Below, piece by piece: positions 13,367 to 23,938 of a stretch of 64,000 nt of DNA. The translations under genes were made by a program, and so were the position numbers. Within the stretch, counting starts at the first letter, position 1. Each line of letters opens with the position of its first letter. The notes beneath the pieces are model-generated. The model had not been told where the DNA came from and searched no databases. It saw only the letters and a program-made list of their open reading frames with translations. Source of the stretch: Candidatus Stackebrandtia excrementipullorum (lineage in GTDB: Bacteria; Actinomycetota; Actinomycetes; Mycobacteriales; Micromonosporaceae); the NCBI GenBank assembly GCA_019113825.1, contig DXGR01000080.1, positions 1 to 64,000 on the forward strand, given 5' to 3'.

Positions 13367-14531
13367 TGTTTCCCGCCTTCGTTGTCGCTCCCTCTATCAG
13401 CTCGACCAACCGGTCGAACAGATAGTCGGCATCGCGCGGCCCCGCCGCGGCCTCAGGGTGGTATTGGACTGAAAAGGCCGGAAAGTCCAGCCCTCGGACG
13501 CCTTCGACAACGTTGTCGTTGAGGCAGATGTGTGTCACCTGTGCACGGCCGAACTCGGTGTCGAACGGGGTGAACACGGGGCGGCCGTCGGTCCCGGTTC
13601 GCGGCGAAAGCCCTGCCGGTTTGAGGGCGAAACCGTGGTTGTGCGCGGTGATCTCGACTTTGCCCGTCGTCAAATCGATCACGGGCTGGTTGAGGCCGTG
13701 GTGACCGTATTTCAGTTTGAACGTCTCCAGACCCAGCGCGCGGCCGAGAATCTGGTTGCCGAAACAGATCCCGAAGACCGGAATTTTCTCGGCGAGCAAA
13801 CGTCTGGTCAACTCGACCTGCGCTGTCGCCGTGGCGGGGTCACCCGGCCCATTGGACAAAAACACCGCGTCGGGCTGCACCGTCAAAACATCCTCGAAGG
13901 ACGAACCGGCCGGCAACACGTGCGTTTCGATCCCCCGGTGCGCCATACGACGAGGCGTGTTGCGTTTGACCCCGAGATCAAGCGCCACGACCGTGTAACG
14001 TTTCGCCCCGATCGACTCGACCACATAGGGCTGGCCGGTCGTCACCTCCGACACCAGTTCCGAACCCGACATCCTCGGTGATCCGGTGACCTTCGCCAAC
14101 AGGCTTTCTGCATCGGTGTCACGGCTGGAGATCCCTGCTCGCATCGCGCCGTGTTCCCTCAAGTGCCGAGTGAGCGCACGGGTGTCGACCTGGCAGATAC
14201 CCACGATTCCCTGACCGGACAGTTCGTCCTCCAGCTCACCTTCGGACTGCCAGTTGGAGGCCACGTGCGCCGGTTGTCGAACAACAAGCCCGCTCACCCA
14301 GATGCGATCGGATTCGTTGTCCCGCGCATTCACACCGGTGTTTCCGATGTGCGGCGCGGTCATCGTGACGATCTGCCGGTGATACGAAGGGTCTGTCAAC
14401 GCCTCCTGGTAACCGGTCATGCCCGTGGTGAAGATCGCCTCCCCAAAGGTTTCGCCCACCGCTCCGTAGGCCTCACCGTGAAAGGTCCGGCCGTCCTCCA
14501 GAACAAGGATCGCGTCGGCTCTTCTCGTCAT
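13359..14531 (-). CDS. carA: carbamoyl-phosphate synthase small subunit
   Basis: [62 protein letters not shown] glutaminase motif. Confidence 0.98.
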
Positions 14532-15829
14532 CGTTTCAGCCCTTCGGTCAACATGCCGTCCAGAACGGTCGGTTCGCCTCGCAAAAATGTCGCGCGGACC
14601 ATGCCGGGAAGCGTCATTCCCGCGTATGGCGTGTTTCGGCTGGGCCCGGCCAACTTTGCTCCGTCAACCGTCCATCGGGCTTCGGGGTCGATCAACGTCA
14701 CGTTCGCCACAACACCCGGCGCCGGGTCCAGCCCGTGGTCTGACAGGCCGGCGATACGTGCCGGTTTACGGCTCATACGTTCGGCGACACCGTCCCAGTC
14801 CAGTGCTCCCGACCGAACCATGGTTTCAACTACAATGGACAAGGCGGTCTGGAGGCCCATCATGCCGGGTCTGGCAGCGCCCCATTCACACTCCTTGTCC
14901 TCCAAAGCGTGCGGGGCGTGGTCTGTGGCAACCACGTCGATCACGCCTTCGGCCAGACCGCGCCTCAGTGCCTCCACGTCCGCAGCGGTACGCAGCGGCG
15001 GATTCACCTTGTACACGGGGTCGTACGTGGCGGCCAATTCATCGGTCAACAGGAGATGGTGCGGGCACACCTCCGCGGTGACCCGCCAGTTGTTCCGCTT
15101 CGCCCATCGCAGAATCTCAACGCTTCCGGCAGTCGAGACGTGGCACACGTGCAAGCGTGATCCCACATGTCCGGCCAGCAGCGCATCACGGGCGATGATC
15201 GCTTCCTCGGCCACCGCGGGCCATCCGGCCAGACCGAGTTTCGCCGATACGACGCCCTCGTGCATCTGTGCGCCGACGGTCAACTTCGGGTCTTCGGCGT
15301 GCTGTGCGATGACACCGTCAAAAGCCTTCACGTATTCCAGAGCCCGTCGCATGAGGCGAGAGTCCGATACGCAATGACCGTCGTCGGAGAACATTCTGAC
15401 CTTGGCCGCGGAGGTGGCCATCGCCCCCAGCTCGGCCAATTGCTCACCGGCCAGCCCCACGGTCACCGCACCGATCGGCTGTACGTCGACGTAGCCGGCA
15501 TCACGTCCAAGGCTCCATACCTGCTCGACGACCCCGGCGGTGTCGGCCACCGGATCGGTATTGGCCATGGCGCATACGGCGGTGAAGCCTCCGAGCGCGG
15601 CGGCCGCGCTGCCCGAGGCGACTGTCTCCGCGTCTTCTCTACCGGGCTCGCGTAGATGCGTGTGCACATCAACCAGGCCCGGCAACATGACGAGTCCGTC
15701 TGCGTCCACGACGGAGGCCGAACCACCGTCGAGGCGGTCACCGATCTCGGCAATGTGTCCGTCCCTGATCAAGACGTCCACCGGTTCGGCACCCAACAGG
15801 GACGCGCCCTTGATCAGCCAGCCGCTCAT
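14528..15829 (-). CDS. pyrC: dihydroorotase
   Basis: [64 protein letters not shown]. Confidence 0.97.
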   Translation of the reverse strand: MSGWLIKGASLLGAEPVDVLIRDGHIAEIGDRLDGGSASVVDADGLVMLPGLVDVHTHLREPGREDAETVASGSAAAALGGFTAVCAMANTDPVADTAGVVEQVWSLGRDAGYVDVQPIGAVTVGLAGEQLAELGAMATSAAKVRMFSDDGHCVSDSRLMRRALEYVKAFDGVIAQHAEDPKLTVGAQMHEGVVSAKLGLAGWPAVAEEAIIARDALLAGHVGSRLHVCHVSTAGSVEILRWAKRNNWRVTAEVCPHHLLLTDELAATYDPVYKVNPPLRTAADVEALRRGLAEGVIDVVATDHAPHALEDKECEWGAARPGMMGLQTALSIVVETMVRSGALDWDGVAERMSRKPARIAGLSDHGLDPAPGVVANVTLIDPEARWTVDGAKLAGPSRNTPYAGMTLPGMVRATFLRGEPTVLDGMLTEGLKR

Positions 15830-16755
15830 GCGGTGGTTCCCCTCTCACCCGAAAGCAGTAGATACAACACGGCCATGCGAACCAGCACCCCGTTGGTCAC
15901 CTGATCGACGATCACCGACCGGGCCGAATCGGCCACTTCGGCGGCGATCTCCATGCCACGGATCATCGGACCCGGATGCATCACGATCGCGTCGTCGTGC
16001 AGCCGCGCCAACCTCACGGCGTCCAAGCCGTACCGCCGGCTGTATTCGCGCACCGACGGAAAGAAGGAGTCGTTCATGCGTTCGGCCTGAACACGCAACA
16101 TCATGACCACGTCGCAGTCGGCCAAAGCCGTGTCAAAGTCGTACGACACGTCAACAGGCCAGGCGGACACCCCCACCGGCAGCAGTGTCGGTGGCGCCAC
16201 GAGTGTGATCCGGGCGCCGAAGGTCGACAGCAGGGCCACGTTCGACCTGGCGACACGACTGTGGAGAATGTCCCCCACGATCGCCACCTTGAGCCCCTCC
16301 AACCGGCCGAAACGGCTGCGAATCGTATAGGCGTCGAGAAGCGCCTGAGTGGGGTGCTCGTGCGTGCCGTCACCGGCATTGATCACGCTTCCTTCAAGCC
16401 AACCGGTCAACCGCTGAGCCGCACCGGAGGCACCGTGGCGGATGACGACACCGTCCGCCCCCATGGCCTGCAGCGTCAACGCGGTGTCCTTGAGGCTTTC
16501 GCCCTTGTTGACGCTGGACCCCTTCGCCGAGAACGTCACCACATCGGCGGACAACCTTTTGGCCGCGGCCTCGAACGACACCCGCGTGCGAGTGGAATCC
16601 TCGTAGAACAGATTGACGACGGTGCGCCCACGAAGTGTCGGAAGTTTGCGAACCTCGCGGTTGCTGATCGCCGCCGCCATCCCGTCGGCGGTATCGAGCA
16701 CCAACGTCGCGAAGTCACGGTCCAGATCCGCGGCGGACAACAGATGGGAGATCAC
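15826..16755 (-). CDS. pyrB: aspartate carbamoyltransferase catalytic subunit
   Basis: [46 protein letters not shown]. Confidence 0.98.
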   Translation of the reverse strand: MISHLLSAADLDRDFATLVLDTADGMAAAISNREVRKLPTLRGRTVVNLFYEDSTRTRVSFEAAAKRLSADVVTFSAKGSSVNKGESLKDTALTLQAMGADGVVIRHGASGAAQRLTGWLEGSVINAGDGTHEHPTQALLDAYTIRSRFGRLEGLKVAIVGDILHSRVARSNVALLSTFGARITLVAPPTLLPVGVSAWPVDVSYDFDTALADCDVVMMLRVQAERMNDSFFPSVREYSRRYGLDAVRLARLHDDAIVMHPGPMIRGMEIAAEVADSARSVIVDQVTNGVLVRMAVLYLLLSGERGTTA

Positions 16756-17327
16756 CCCGCGCCCCCCGACAGCTCGACGGAATCGACTCCGTCGTGCTCG
16801 TTGAGCCGAACCGAAACGGTTTCGCGCGCCGCCGTGGGAATGTTCTTGCCCACGTAATCGGCACGAATCGGCAGCTGGCGGTGGCCTCGGTCCACCAGCA
16901 CCGCCAGCTGGACCTGAGACGGACGCCCAAGGTCGTACAACGCGTTCAAGGCCGCGCGAACGGTTCGCCCCGAATACAACACGTCGTCGACAAGAATCAC
17001 ACGTTTGTCATCCACTCCGGTCGCCGGAACATCGGTGGGACCCAATGCTCGGGCACCACGACGCCGCAGGTCGTCCCTATACAACGTGACGTCAAGCGCC
17101 CCATGGGAGACATCGACTTCTTCGAACGTGGTGATCCGCTCGGCCAACCGGGCGGCCAGCCCGACACCCCTGGTCGGGATCCCCAACAACACGGTGTCCG
17201 AAGCACCACGTGTCTTCTCGAGAATTTGATGGGCTATACGGTCGATCACTCGCGAGATGTCCGAACCGGACAATATTTCTCGGACAACGGAGGGCTGCCC
17301 TTCCTGATCGTGGGCACGACGTGCCAC
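16752..17327 (-). CDS. pyrR: bifunctional pyr operon regulator / uracil phosphoribosyltransferase
   Basis: [21 protein letters not shown] (PRPP loop), [20 protein letters not shown] 17327 chosen because of the SD GAAGGAGG (17333-17340). Confidence 0.95.
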   Translation of the reverse strand: MARRAHDQEGQPSVVREILSGSDISRVIDRIAHQILEKTRGASDTVLLGIPTRGVGLAARLAERITTFEEVDVSHGALDVTLYRDDLRRRGARALGPTDVPATGVDDKRVILVDDVLYSGRTVRAALNALYDLGRPSQVQLAVLVDRGHRQLPIRADYVGKNIPTAARETVSVRLNEHDGVDSVELSGGAG

Positions 17328-17341
17328 ATCGACCTCCTTCC

Positions 17342-17357
17342 CCGCCTCACTGGACGG
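17342..17357 (-). promoter_or_regulatory. predicted PyrR-binding RNA hairpin in the pyr operon leader
   Basis: Minus-strand RNA CCGUCCAGUGAGGCGG; core GUCCAGUGAGGC fits the recalled PyrR loop consensus ARUCCNGNGAGGYU at 12/14 positions, flanked by CCG/CGG pairing and directly upstream of the SD. Confidence 0.72.
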
Positions 17358-17475
17358 TCCGTTAAAGAATGGCCGCGACGAAGCGTACCTCGCCAAGGAC
17401 CGAGGACGATTACAGGATCAACCCAGAGTAAGGGCGTTTTGGCCCCATTTAAACCCGTCTTGCCCTAAATTTCGA

Positions 17476-17488
17476 TCACGCACGGTGA
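17476..17488. promoter_or_regulatory. BldD-box-like palindrome 1
   Basis: TCACGCACGGTGA fits TNAC-N5-GTNA exactly. Confidence 0.55.
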
Positions 17489-17507
17489 GAATTGTGCCGA
17501 CCCCCAC

Positions 17508-17536
17508 TTGCACCGGTTTCACCCATCGCCTAGAGT
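17508..17536 (+). promoter_or_regulatory. predicted bldD promoter
   Basis: TTGCAC (17508-17513), 17-nt spacer, TAGAGT (17531-17536). Confidence 0.5.
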
Positions 17537-17548
17537 CACGCTGCGTAG
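17536..17548. promoter_or_regulatory. BldD-box-like palindrome 2
   Basis: TCACGCTGCGTAG, one mismatch to TNACNCWGNGTNA; touches the predicted -10. Confidence 0.5.
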
Positions 17549-17594
17549 CCAGAAACCGGTTACGTCTCATCCCCCATATCCTGGAGTACATCGA

Positions 17595-18104
17595 ATGGCT
17601 TCGTCCCCCGAGTACGCGAAATTCCTCGGAAACCGCTTGCGCGACATCCGTATCCAACAGGGCCTGTCCCTGCAGGGCGTCGAAGACAAGTCCGGCGGCA
17701 AGTGGAAGGCCGTCGTCATCGGTTCATACGAGCGCGGCGATCGGGCCATCACCGTTGCGCGGCTGGCCGAACTCGCCACCTTCTACCGCGTGCCGGTTGC
17801 CGAACTTCTTCCCGACGGTGCCCCGCTCCCGGTGGAGCCGGGCAGCAAGCTCACCCTTGACCTTGCCGCCCTGTACGACCACAGCTCACCGGAGCTGACA
17901 CACGTCGCCCGCTACGCCCGCGGAATCCAACAGCGTCGCGGCGACTACAACGGCCGGATCCTCTCGATTCGCGCCGACGACCTGGCGGCTTTGGCCATCA
18001 TCTACGACACCACCCCGTCGTCGTTGCTGGAAAAGCTCAGCGAACTCGGTGTGCTCATTTCCGACCCCGCCAAGTTTTTTGCCGAACTGAAAGACGCCGA
18101 ATAG
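17595..18104 (+). CDS. bldD: BldD developmental transcriptional regulator
   Basis: MASSPEYAKFLGNRLRDIRIQQGLSLQGVEDKSGGKWKAVVIGSYERGDRAITVARLAELA, BldD N-terminal HTH; C-terminal domain keeps the c-di-GMP signature RGD-X8-RxxD (RGDYNGRILSIRADD). Confidence 0.96.
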   Translation: MASSPEYAKFLGNRLRDIRIQQGLSLQGVEDKSGGKWKAVVIGSYERGDRAITVARLAELATFYRVPVAELLPDGAPLPVEPGSKLTLDLAALYDHSSPELTHVARYARGIQQRRGDYNGRILSIRADDLAALAIIYDTTPSSLLEKLSELGVLISDPAKFFAELKDAE

Positions 18105-18161
18105 GTTCTTTCGGAGCGATCGCAAGCGGCCACCCCCGGGCACATCCGCCGCGATCACACG

Positions 18162-18199
18162 AAAGCCGCCCCGAAACGCAGGAGATCGGGGCGGCTTTA
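18162..18199. terminator. terminator between convergent bldD and nusB
   Basis: aaagccgccccga / tcggggcggcttt, 13-bp arms followed by tat. Confidence 0.8.
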
Positions 18200-18283
18200 T
18201 CGTGCAATGACCGGGTGAGGCATACCGAAGCTTTCCGGCTCGCCCTCGGTTTCGATAATCGCATATGCGAGCGCGCAGGGCGC

Positions 18284-18733
18284 TTAGCGAGTGTGGCCGT
18301 TGATTTTCGCAATGCCGTCGAGAACTCCGTTTATAAAGGACGGAGAATCCTCGCCACACAGCACATCGGCGATCTTGACCGCTTCGCTGATGACGACCGC
18401 GTCGTCGACCGACTCGTCGTTGTACAGCAATTCGTAGGCGGCAACCCTCAGGATATTGCGATCTACCGCCGGGAGTCGGTCCAGAGTCCAGCCTTCCAAA
18501 TACGCGGCGATGGCGTCGTCCACCGCGTCCAAGTGGTCTGCCACCCCGTTAACCAGCTTCATCGTGTACTCGGGAATGCCCGCCATCTGCGCGTCGCGCA
18601 TCGCCAATAGCCGACGCGCCTCCAACACCCGCGTGATGGGCTCGTCGCGCTGTTCCGCCTCGTATAGGACGTCGACGGCCCGTTTACGTGCTTTACGGCG
18701 AGCCGGGAATCTCGCCAGAGACTTCTCCGACAC
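18284..18733 (-). CDS. nusB: transcription antitermination factor NusB
   Basis: RRKARKRAVDVLYEAEQRDEP...LDRLPAVDRNILRVAAYELLYNDESVDDAVVISEAVKIADVLCGEDSPSFINGVLDGIA. Confidence 0.97.
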   Translation of the reverse strand: MSEKSLARFPARRKARKRAVDVLYEAEQRDEPITRVLEARRLLAMRDAQMAGIPEYTMKLVNGVADHLDAVDDAIAAYLEGWTLDRLPAVDRNILRVAAYELLYNDESVDDAVVISEAVKIADVLCGEDSPSFINGVLDGIAKINGHTR

Positions 18734-18734
18734 G

Positions 18735-19292
18735 TTATGCGCGACTCAGGTATTTGCCGTCCCTGGTGTCCACCTTGATCTTCTCACCCGTGGTGATGAA
18801 CAGGGGAACCTGGACGCTGGCACCGGTCTCGAGCGTGGCGGGCTTTGTGCCGCCCGAGGAGCGGTCTCCCTGCAACCCGGGCTCGGTGTGAGTGATCTCC
18901 AACTCGACGGATGCGGGCATCTCGACGTACAGGGGCGTGCCTTGGTGAATGCCGACGACCACCTCCGCCTCCGGCAGCAGGTAGTTGCTCGCGTCGCCGA
19001 CGATCTCGGCCATGACCGTGATCTGGTCATAGGTGTCGAGGTCCATGAAGATGAAGTCCTCGCCGTCGGCGTACAGGTACTGCATCGTCCGCTTGTCAAC
19101 GGTGGCCGTGTCCACCTTCGTGCCGGCATTGAAGGTCTTGTCGACGACCTTGCCCGACAGCACGTTCTTCAAGGTGGTCCGGACAAAGGCACCACCCTTT
19201 CCGGGCTTGACGTGCTGGAATTTCACTACGGTCCACAGCACGCCGTCAAGGCTGAGCACCATGCCGTTTTTCAGGTCGTTCGTGGTTGCCAT
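18735..19292 (-). CDS. efp: elongation factor P
   Basis: [57 protein letters not shown]. Confidence 0.97.
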   Translation of the reverse strand: MATTNDLKNGMVLSLDGVLWTVVKFQHVKPGKGGAFVRTTLKNVLSGKVVDKTFNAGTKVDTATVDKRTMQYLYADGEDFIFMDLDTYDQITVMAEIVGDASNYLLPEAEVVVGIHQGTPLYVEMPASVELEITHTEPGLQGDRSSGGTKPATLETGASVQVPLFITTGEKIKVDTRDGKYLSRA

Positions 19293-19518
19293 CGTGTTTA
19301 AGTTCTTCCTGCCGTGAGGTTGAAAGGCGACGAACAAGTGTACCGATAGACGGCAGAGGCTTCGCAGCGCACCAGGGTACCGGCGCGCGCGGCGATATCG
19401 CACACATTCCAGGTGTGTGCCTGTCTCGGTGATCACAACCGGGCTAGATTGCAGCAATGTGGTTGCCACAGGCACCGCCTGCGCCCTTCCACATCCTCAC
19501 GTCCTGAAAGTCGTCGCC

Positions 19519-20748
19519 ATGACCGTCATCGACAATCCACCGGCGCTCAATCGCCCTCGTTCTCCCATGCTCGGCCTCATCGTCGTCGGTCTACTCCTCG
19601 CGGCTCTCAACCTACGTACGGCGGTTACCAGTATCGGTCCCGTCCTGTCCGAGATTCAAAACGGCCTGAGCATGTCGTCGACCGTGGCCGGGGTGTTGAC
19701 CACTCTGCCCGTCATCTGCTTCGCCGCGCTCGGCGGCCTCACGCCGGCACTGGTCAGGCGATTCGGCGACCGTTCGGTATTGCTCATGGCGCTGCTGGCG
19801 ATGGCCGTGGGATTGATTGTTCGAGCCTGCGTCTCCTCGGTTGCGGTGTTTCTGCTGGCTTCGGGCTTCGCCCTGGCGGGAGGAGCCGTCGGCAACGTCG
19901 CCATCCCCACGATCGTCAAACATCATTTCCCCGATCGGGTGGGGGCCCTCACGACCGCCTACTCGGCGGCACTGGCGGTGGGCGCAATGTTGGCGGCGTC
20001 GTTGACCGTGCCACTGGAGAACCTGACCGGCGAATGGCGGTGGGCCCTGGGCCTGTGGGCGGTGCTGGCAGTGGTGGCGATGCTTCCCTGGTTGTTTCTA
20101 CCCAAAACCGAACGCGCCACCACACCGACGACCACCGACGACCGTATTCGCGGCGTGGCTCGCAGCCGCCTCGGCTGGATGACGATGATCGCCTTCGGAA
20201 CACAGTCGATCATCGCCTACGTGATGTTCGGCTGGCTTCCGGAAATGATGCGCGGCCACGGCTACTCCGCCGCCCAGGCCGGCGTCATGTTGGGCGTCTT
20301 CACCGCTATCAGTATCCCGATCTCGATCATCATCCCCGTGATGGCGGCACGCCGGCCGACTCAGCACCACCTCCTGGTTGTCTTGTGCAGCTCCTACTTC
20401 GTCGGACTGCCGGCCATGTGGCTCGGCGGGTACTCGATAATCACCTGGATCGGGCTGGTGCTGGTAGCCGTGGCCATGGGCACCTTCCCACTGCTTCTCA
20501 CGTTGTTCGTCCTTCGTACCCGCACGTCCGCCGGCACCGCCGCCCTCTCCGGTTTCGCTCAGGGCGGGGGGTACCTGCTCGCCGCTGCGGGACCATTGCT
20601 GGTCGGGATTCTGTACGACGCGACCGGCGACTGGTCGGCGGCCTTCGTGATTCTCCTGGTAACGGCAGCGGTGCATATGGTCGCCGGATGGACGACCGTC
20701 GGCGACCGGTTCATCGAAGACGAGGTACCCGGTCCCGCGGCAGGCTGA
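19519..20748 (+). CDS. MFS transporter, CynX/NimT-like
   Basis: LNLRTAVTSIGPVLSEIQNGLSMSSTVAGVLTTLPVICFAALGGLTPALVRRFG; about 12 TM helices; ATG 19519. Confidence 0.85.
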   Translation: MTVIDNPPALNRPRSPMLGLIVVGLLLAALNLRTAVTSIGPVLSEIQNGLSMSSTVAGVLTTLPVICFAALGGLTPALVRRFGDRSVLLMALLAMAVGLIVRACVSSVAVFLLASGFALAGGAVGNVAIPTIVKHHFPDRVGALTTAYSAALAVGAMLAASLTVPLENLTGEWRWALGLWAVLAVVAMLPWLFLPKTERATTPTTTDDRIRGVARSRLGWMTMIAFGTQSIIAYVMFGWLPEMMRGHGYSAAQAGVMLGVFTAISIPISIIIPVMAARRPTQHHLLVVLCSSYFVGLPAMWLGGYSIITWIGLVLVAVAMGTFPLLLTLFVLRTRTSAGTAALSGFAQGGGYLLAAAGPLLVGILYDATGDWSAAFVILLVTAAVHMVAGWTTVGDRFIEDEVPGPAAG

Positions 20749-20781
20749 TCGTTTTCCTCGCGTGGTCCGGCAGCTCCCGCG

Positions 20782-21213
20782 TCACCCAGCGGCCAGCTGT
20801 TGCAACGCCAGACGGTACCCGTTGACTCCGCAGCCGACGATCACGCCCGAAGCGTGTGGTGAAACATACGAATGATGACGAAACGATTCACGCGCGAAGA
20901 CGTTGGATATGTGAACCTCGACCAACCTCCCGGTGAGCATGGCGCACGCATCGCCGATGGCCACCGACGTGTGCGTGAAGCCGGCTGCGTTCAGGACCAC
21001 GTCCGAGGCGGTGTCCGCCGCCTCGTGGAGCCACTCGATGATCTGCGACTCGGCGTTCGACTGCTCGATACGCACTGCGAAGCCCAGCCGCCGGGCCTCG
21101 TCACGACACAACTCCTCGAGGTCGGCGTACGTCGTGGCGCCGTAAACGTCGGGCTCACGAGTCCCGAGGCGATCAAGGTTGGGTCCGTTGACGACGAGTA
21201 CGGTCATGCGCAT
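20782..21213 (-). CDS. aroQ: type II 3-dehydroquinate dehydratase
   Basis: [34 protein letters not shown]...VLNAAGFTHTSVAIGDA; true start may be 21207. Confidence 0.95.
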   Translation of the reverse strand: MRMTVLVVNGPNLDRLGTREPDVYGATTYADLEELCRDEARRLGFAVRIEQSNAESQIIEWLHEAADTASDVVLNAAGFTHTSVAIGDACAMLTGRLVEVHISNVFARESFRHHSYVSPHASGVIVGCGVNGYRLALQQLAAG

Positions 21214-22763
21214 ATCTCCTCGTAAGCCGTGGCGAGCTGTTCGCCGGTCACGTCATCGACCAGTGTCGGCTTACCGATGCCGTCCAAGAGAACGAAGCGT
21301 TGGGTTTGCCCGGTGTTCTTCTTATCCAACCGCATCGCCGCGAGCAGGTCGTCCAAGCGGCCCGACGGATAGGAGACCGGAAGCCCCACCCTCGCCAGAA
21401 TCGATCGGGTCCGCTCCACCAGGTCGGCACGGCCGGTGATGCGGCTCAATACCGCCGCGTAAACCATGCCGATGGCCACGGCCTCACCGTGACGTCGCCG
21501 ATAACGTTCGATCTTCTCGATCGCATGGCCGAGCGTGTGTCCATAGTTCAACACGACTCGGCGCCCCGACTCGCGCAGGTCACCCGACACCACGCTCGCC
21601 TTAACGGCGACCGCGCGTTCCACCAGCTCGGCCAGAACCGCCGAACCGGGTTCGACCGCCGCCGCAGGATCGGCTTCCACGAGGTCGAGTATGCCCGGGT
21701 CGGCGATGAAACCGCATTTGATGATCTCGGCGAATCCCGCGATACGGTCCGCCTGCGGCAAAGTGCCCAATGTCGACAGATCGCATAGGACGGCTCGCGG
21801 CGGGTGAAACGCACCCACCAGGTTTTTCCCGGCAGCTATGTTGACACCGGTCTTGCCCCCCACCGCGGCGTCGACCATACCCAAAAGCGATGTCGGCAAC
21901 TGGATCACCGCCACCCCCCTCAGCCAGCCGGCGGCAACAAACCCGGCCAGGTCGGTAACGGCTCCGCCTCCGACCCCGATGACGACATCGGATCTGGTGA
22001 AACCGGCTTCGGCGAGACCATCCCAACACTGTGCGGCGACTTCGACGGTTTTACCGTCTTCGGCGTCGGGAACCTCCATCAACAGCGGTTCCACCTGACC
22101 CGTCATGTAGGCCGCGATGCGGGCCGCATGCTCGTACAACGGCGCGGAATAAAGAATCGCGGCACGATGTGCACCGCCGAGGTGATCGGTTACCGCCATG
22201 GTCGCATCGTCACCGATGACGACGTCGTACGGCGCCTCCCCGCCCACGGGAACCACCGACGGCCCACCGAGCCTACGAGCCAGCTCGGCGGCAACCTGTT
22301 CCGCGGTCAATCGTTCGGTGTCGACAACGAAATCGGCGACCTCGTTGTACAGCGGTCGCCGCTGCTCCAGAAGTACCCGCATGGCCTGACGAGGGTTCAT
22401 GGACAACAGCGGGCGACCCGCACCGATACCGACCCGGGAGACGGCCTCGGCCATCTCGACCGAAAGGAACGCCACGACCTGGTCGGCCAACAACGCACGC
22501 GTCTCGTCGGAGACGACCGCTCCTCCGCCCAAGGCCAACACCCCGTCGTGACCGTTCACCGCGTCGGCAACGGCCCGTCGTTCCAACGCCCGAAAGTGTT
22601 CTTCACCGTGTTCAACGAAAATGTCGGGTATGGACTGTCCGGCGCACTCGGCGATGTCATCGTCGGTGTCGCGAAACGACACGTTCAGCCGTTGCGCCAA
22701 CAGCCTTCCGACGGTGGACTTGCCACTGCCGGGAGGGCCGACCAGAACCACCAACGGGCTCAT
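21204..22763 (-). CDS. fused shikimate kinase - 3-dehydroquinate synthase
   Basis: N-terminus [35 protein letters not shown] (AroK); C-terminus [62 protein letters not shown]...[13 protein letters not shown] (AroB); one 519-aa ORF. Confidence 0.93.
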   Translation of the reverse strand: MSPLVVLVGPPGSGKSTVGRLLAQRLNVSFRDTDDDIAECAGQSIPDIFVEHGEEHFRALERRAVADAVNGHDGVLALGGGAVVSDETRALLADQVVAFLSVEMAEAVSRVGIGAGRPLLSMNPRQAMRVLLEQRRPLYNEVADFVVDTERLTAEQVAAELARRLGGPSVVPVGGEAPYDVVIGDDATMAVTDHLGGAHRAAILYSAPLYEHAARIAAYMTGQVEPLLMEVPDAEDGKTVEVAAQCWDGLAEAGFTRSDVVIGVGGGAVTDLAGFVAAGWLRGVAVIQLPTSLLGMVDAAVGGKTGVNIAAGKNLVGAFHPPRAVLCDLSTLGTLPQADRIAGFAEIIKCGFIADPGILDLVEADPAAAVEPGSAVLAELVERAVAVKASVVSGDLRESGRRVVLNYGHTLGHAIEKIERYRRRHGEAVAIGMVYAAVLSRITGRADLVERTRSILARVGLPVSYPSGRLDDLLAAMRLDKKNTGQTQRFVLLDGIGKPTLVDDVTGEQLATAYEEICA

Positions 22764-23938
22764 TCGATCACCAGGTCATTCATGTAACCGGTGTGGTTAC
22801 GAGAGATCTCCCCCACCGAGTCCCCACCGAACTTCTCCAATGCGGCTTCGGCCACGACGAAGGCGACCATCGCCTCGGCCACCACCGCCGCGGCCGGAAC
22901 CGCGCAGACGTCCGATCGCTGGTTGATGGCCTCGGCCTGCTCACCGGTCACCACATCCACCGTAGACAGTGGTCGCGTCAGTGACGAAATCGGTTTCATG
23001 GCCGCGCGAACCCTGAGAGGCTCACCGGTGGTCATTCCTCCCTCAAGGCCCCCCGCCCGGTCGGTCACCCGTTTGACGCCCGTCGCCGTCGGAACGATCT
23101 CGTCGTGAGCGACCGAACCACGCGAGCGAGCCTGCGTGAACGCATCGCCGATTTCAATGCCCTTGATCGCCTGGATCGACGTCAATGCCATGGCCAACCG
23201 CGCGTCCAGTTTCCGATCCCATTGCACGTGCGAGCCCAGCCCCGGTGGCAGGCCGTAAGCGATCACCTCGACGATGCCACCAAGGGTGTCCGCGTCCTTC
23301 TTCGCGGCGTCGACCTCAGCGACCATGCGTACCGACGCCTCCGGATCCATGCAGCGCAACGGGTCGGCGTCGACGGTCGCCCGGTCGGCTGGTCCGGGGA
23401 CGGCACCGGCCTTCGCGGCCACCGACCCAAGCTCCACCACGTGCGAAACGATCTCGGCGCCGAGCGCCTGGGACAGAAACGCCTTGGCGACGCTCCCGAT
23501 CGCGACCCGGGCGGCGGTTTCCCTGGCCGACGCCCTCTCCAGGATCGGCCGTGCGTCCGCGTGGTGGTACTTCTGCATACCCGCCAGGTCCGCGTGCCCG
23601 GGGCGGGGCCTGGTCAACGGCGCGTTTCTGGCCAAGCCCGCGAGGCTCTCGGCGGCGACGGGATCGGCGGACATCACCTGCTCCCACTTCGGCCACTCCG
23701 AGTTGGCGACCCGAATCGCCACCGGCGAGCCGAGGGTAAGGCCGTGTCGCACACCGCCGATAATCTCCACGACGTCCTGTTCGAACTTCATACGGGCACC
23801 ACGCCCGTATCCGAGACGCCGTCTCGCCAACTCGGTCTTGACCTCGTCACCGGTGATGGTGATCCCGGCGGGCAACCCGTCCAGGATCGCCACAAGTGCG
23901 GGTCCGTGTGATTCTCCAGCAGTCATCCAGCGCAGCAC
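22760..23938 (-). CDS. aroC: chorismate synthase
   Basis: [25 protein letters not shown]...[19 protein letters not shown] 23938 chosen over ORF start 24049. Confidence 0.96.
   Translation of the reverse strand: MLRWMTAGESHGPALVAILDGLPAGITITGDEVKTELARRRLGYGRGARMKFEQDVVEIIGGVRHGLTLGSPVAIRVANSEWPKWEQVMSADPVAAESLAGLARNAPLTRPRPGHADLAGMQKYHHADARPILERASARETAARVAIGSVAKAFLSQALGAEIVSHVVELGSVAAKAGAVPGPADRATVDADPLRCMDPEASVRMVAEVDAAKKDADTLGGIVEVIAYGLPPGLGSHVQWDRKLDARLAMALTSIQAIKGIEIGDAFTQARSRGSVAHDEIVPTATGVKRVTDRAGGLEGGMTTGEPLRVRAAMKPISSLTRPLSTVDVVTGEQAEAINQRSDVCAVPAAAVVAEAMVAFVVAEAALEKFGGDSVGEISRNHTGYMNDLVIE

Noticed and set aside
19413-20825. 470-aa plus-strand ORF overlapping the MFS transporter
   Set aside because: Shifted frame of the MFS gene; Arg/Gly/His-rich composition.
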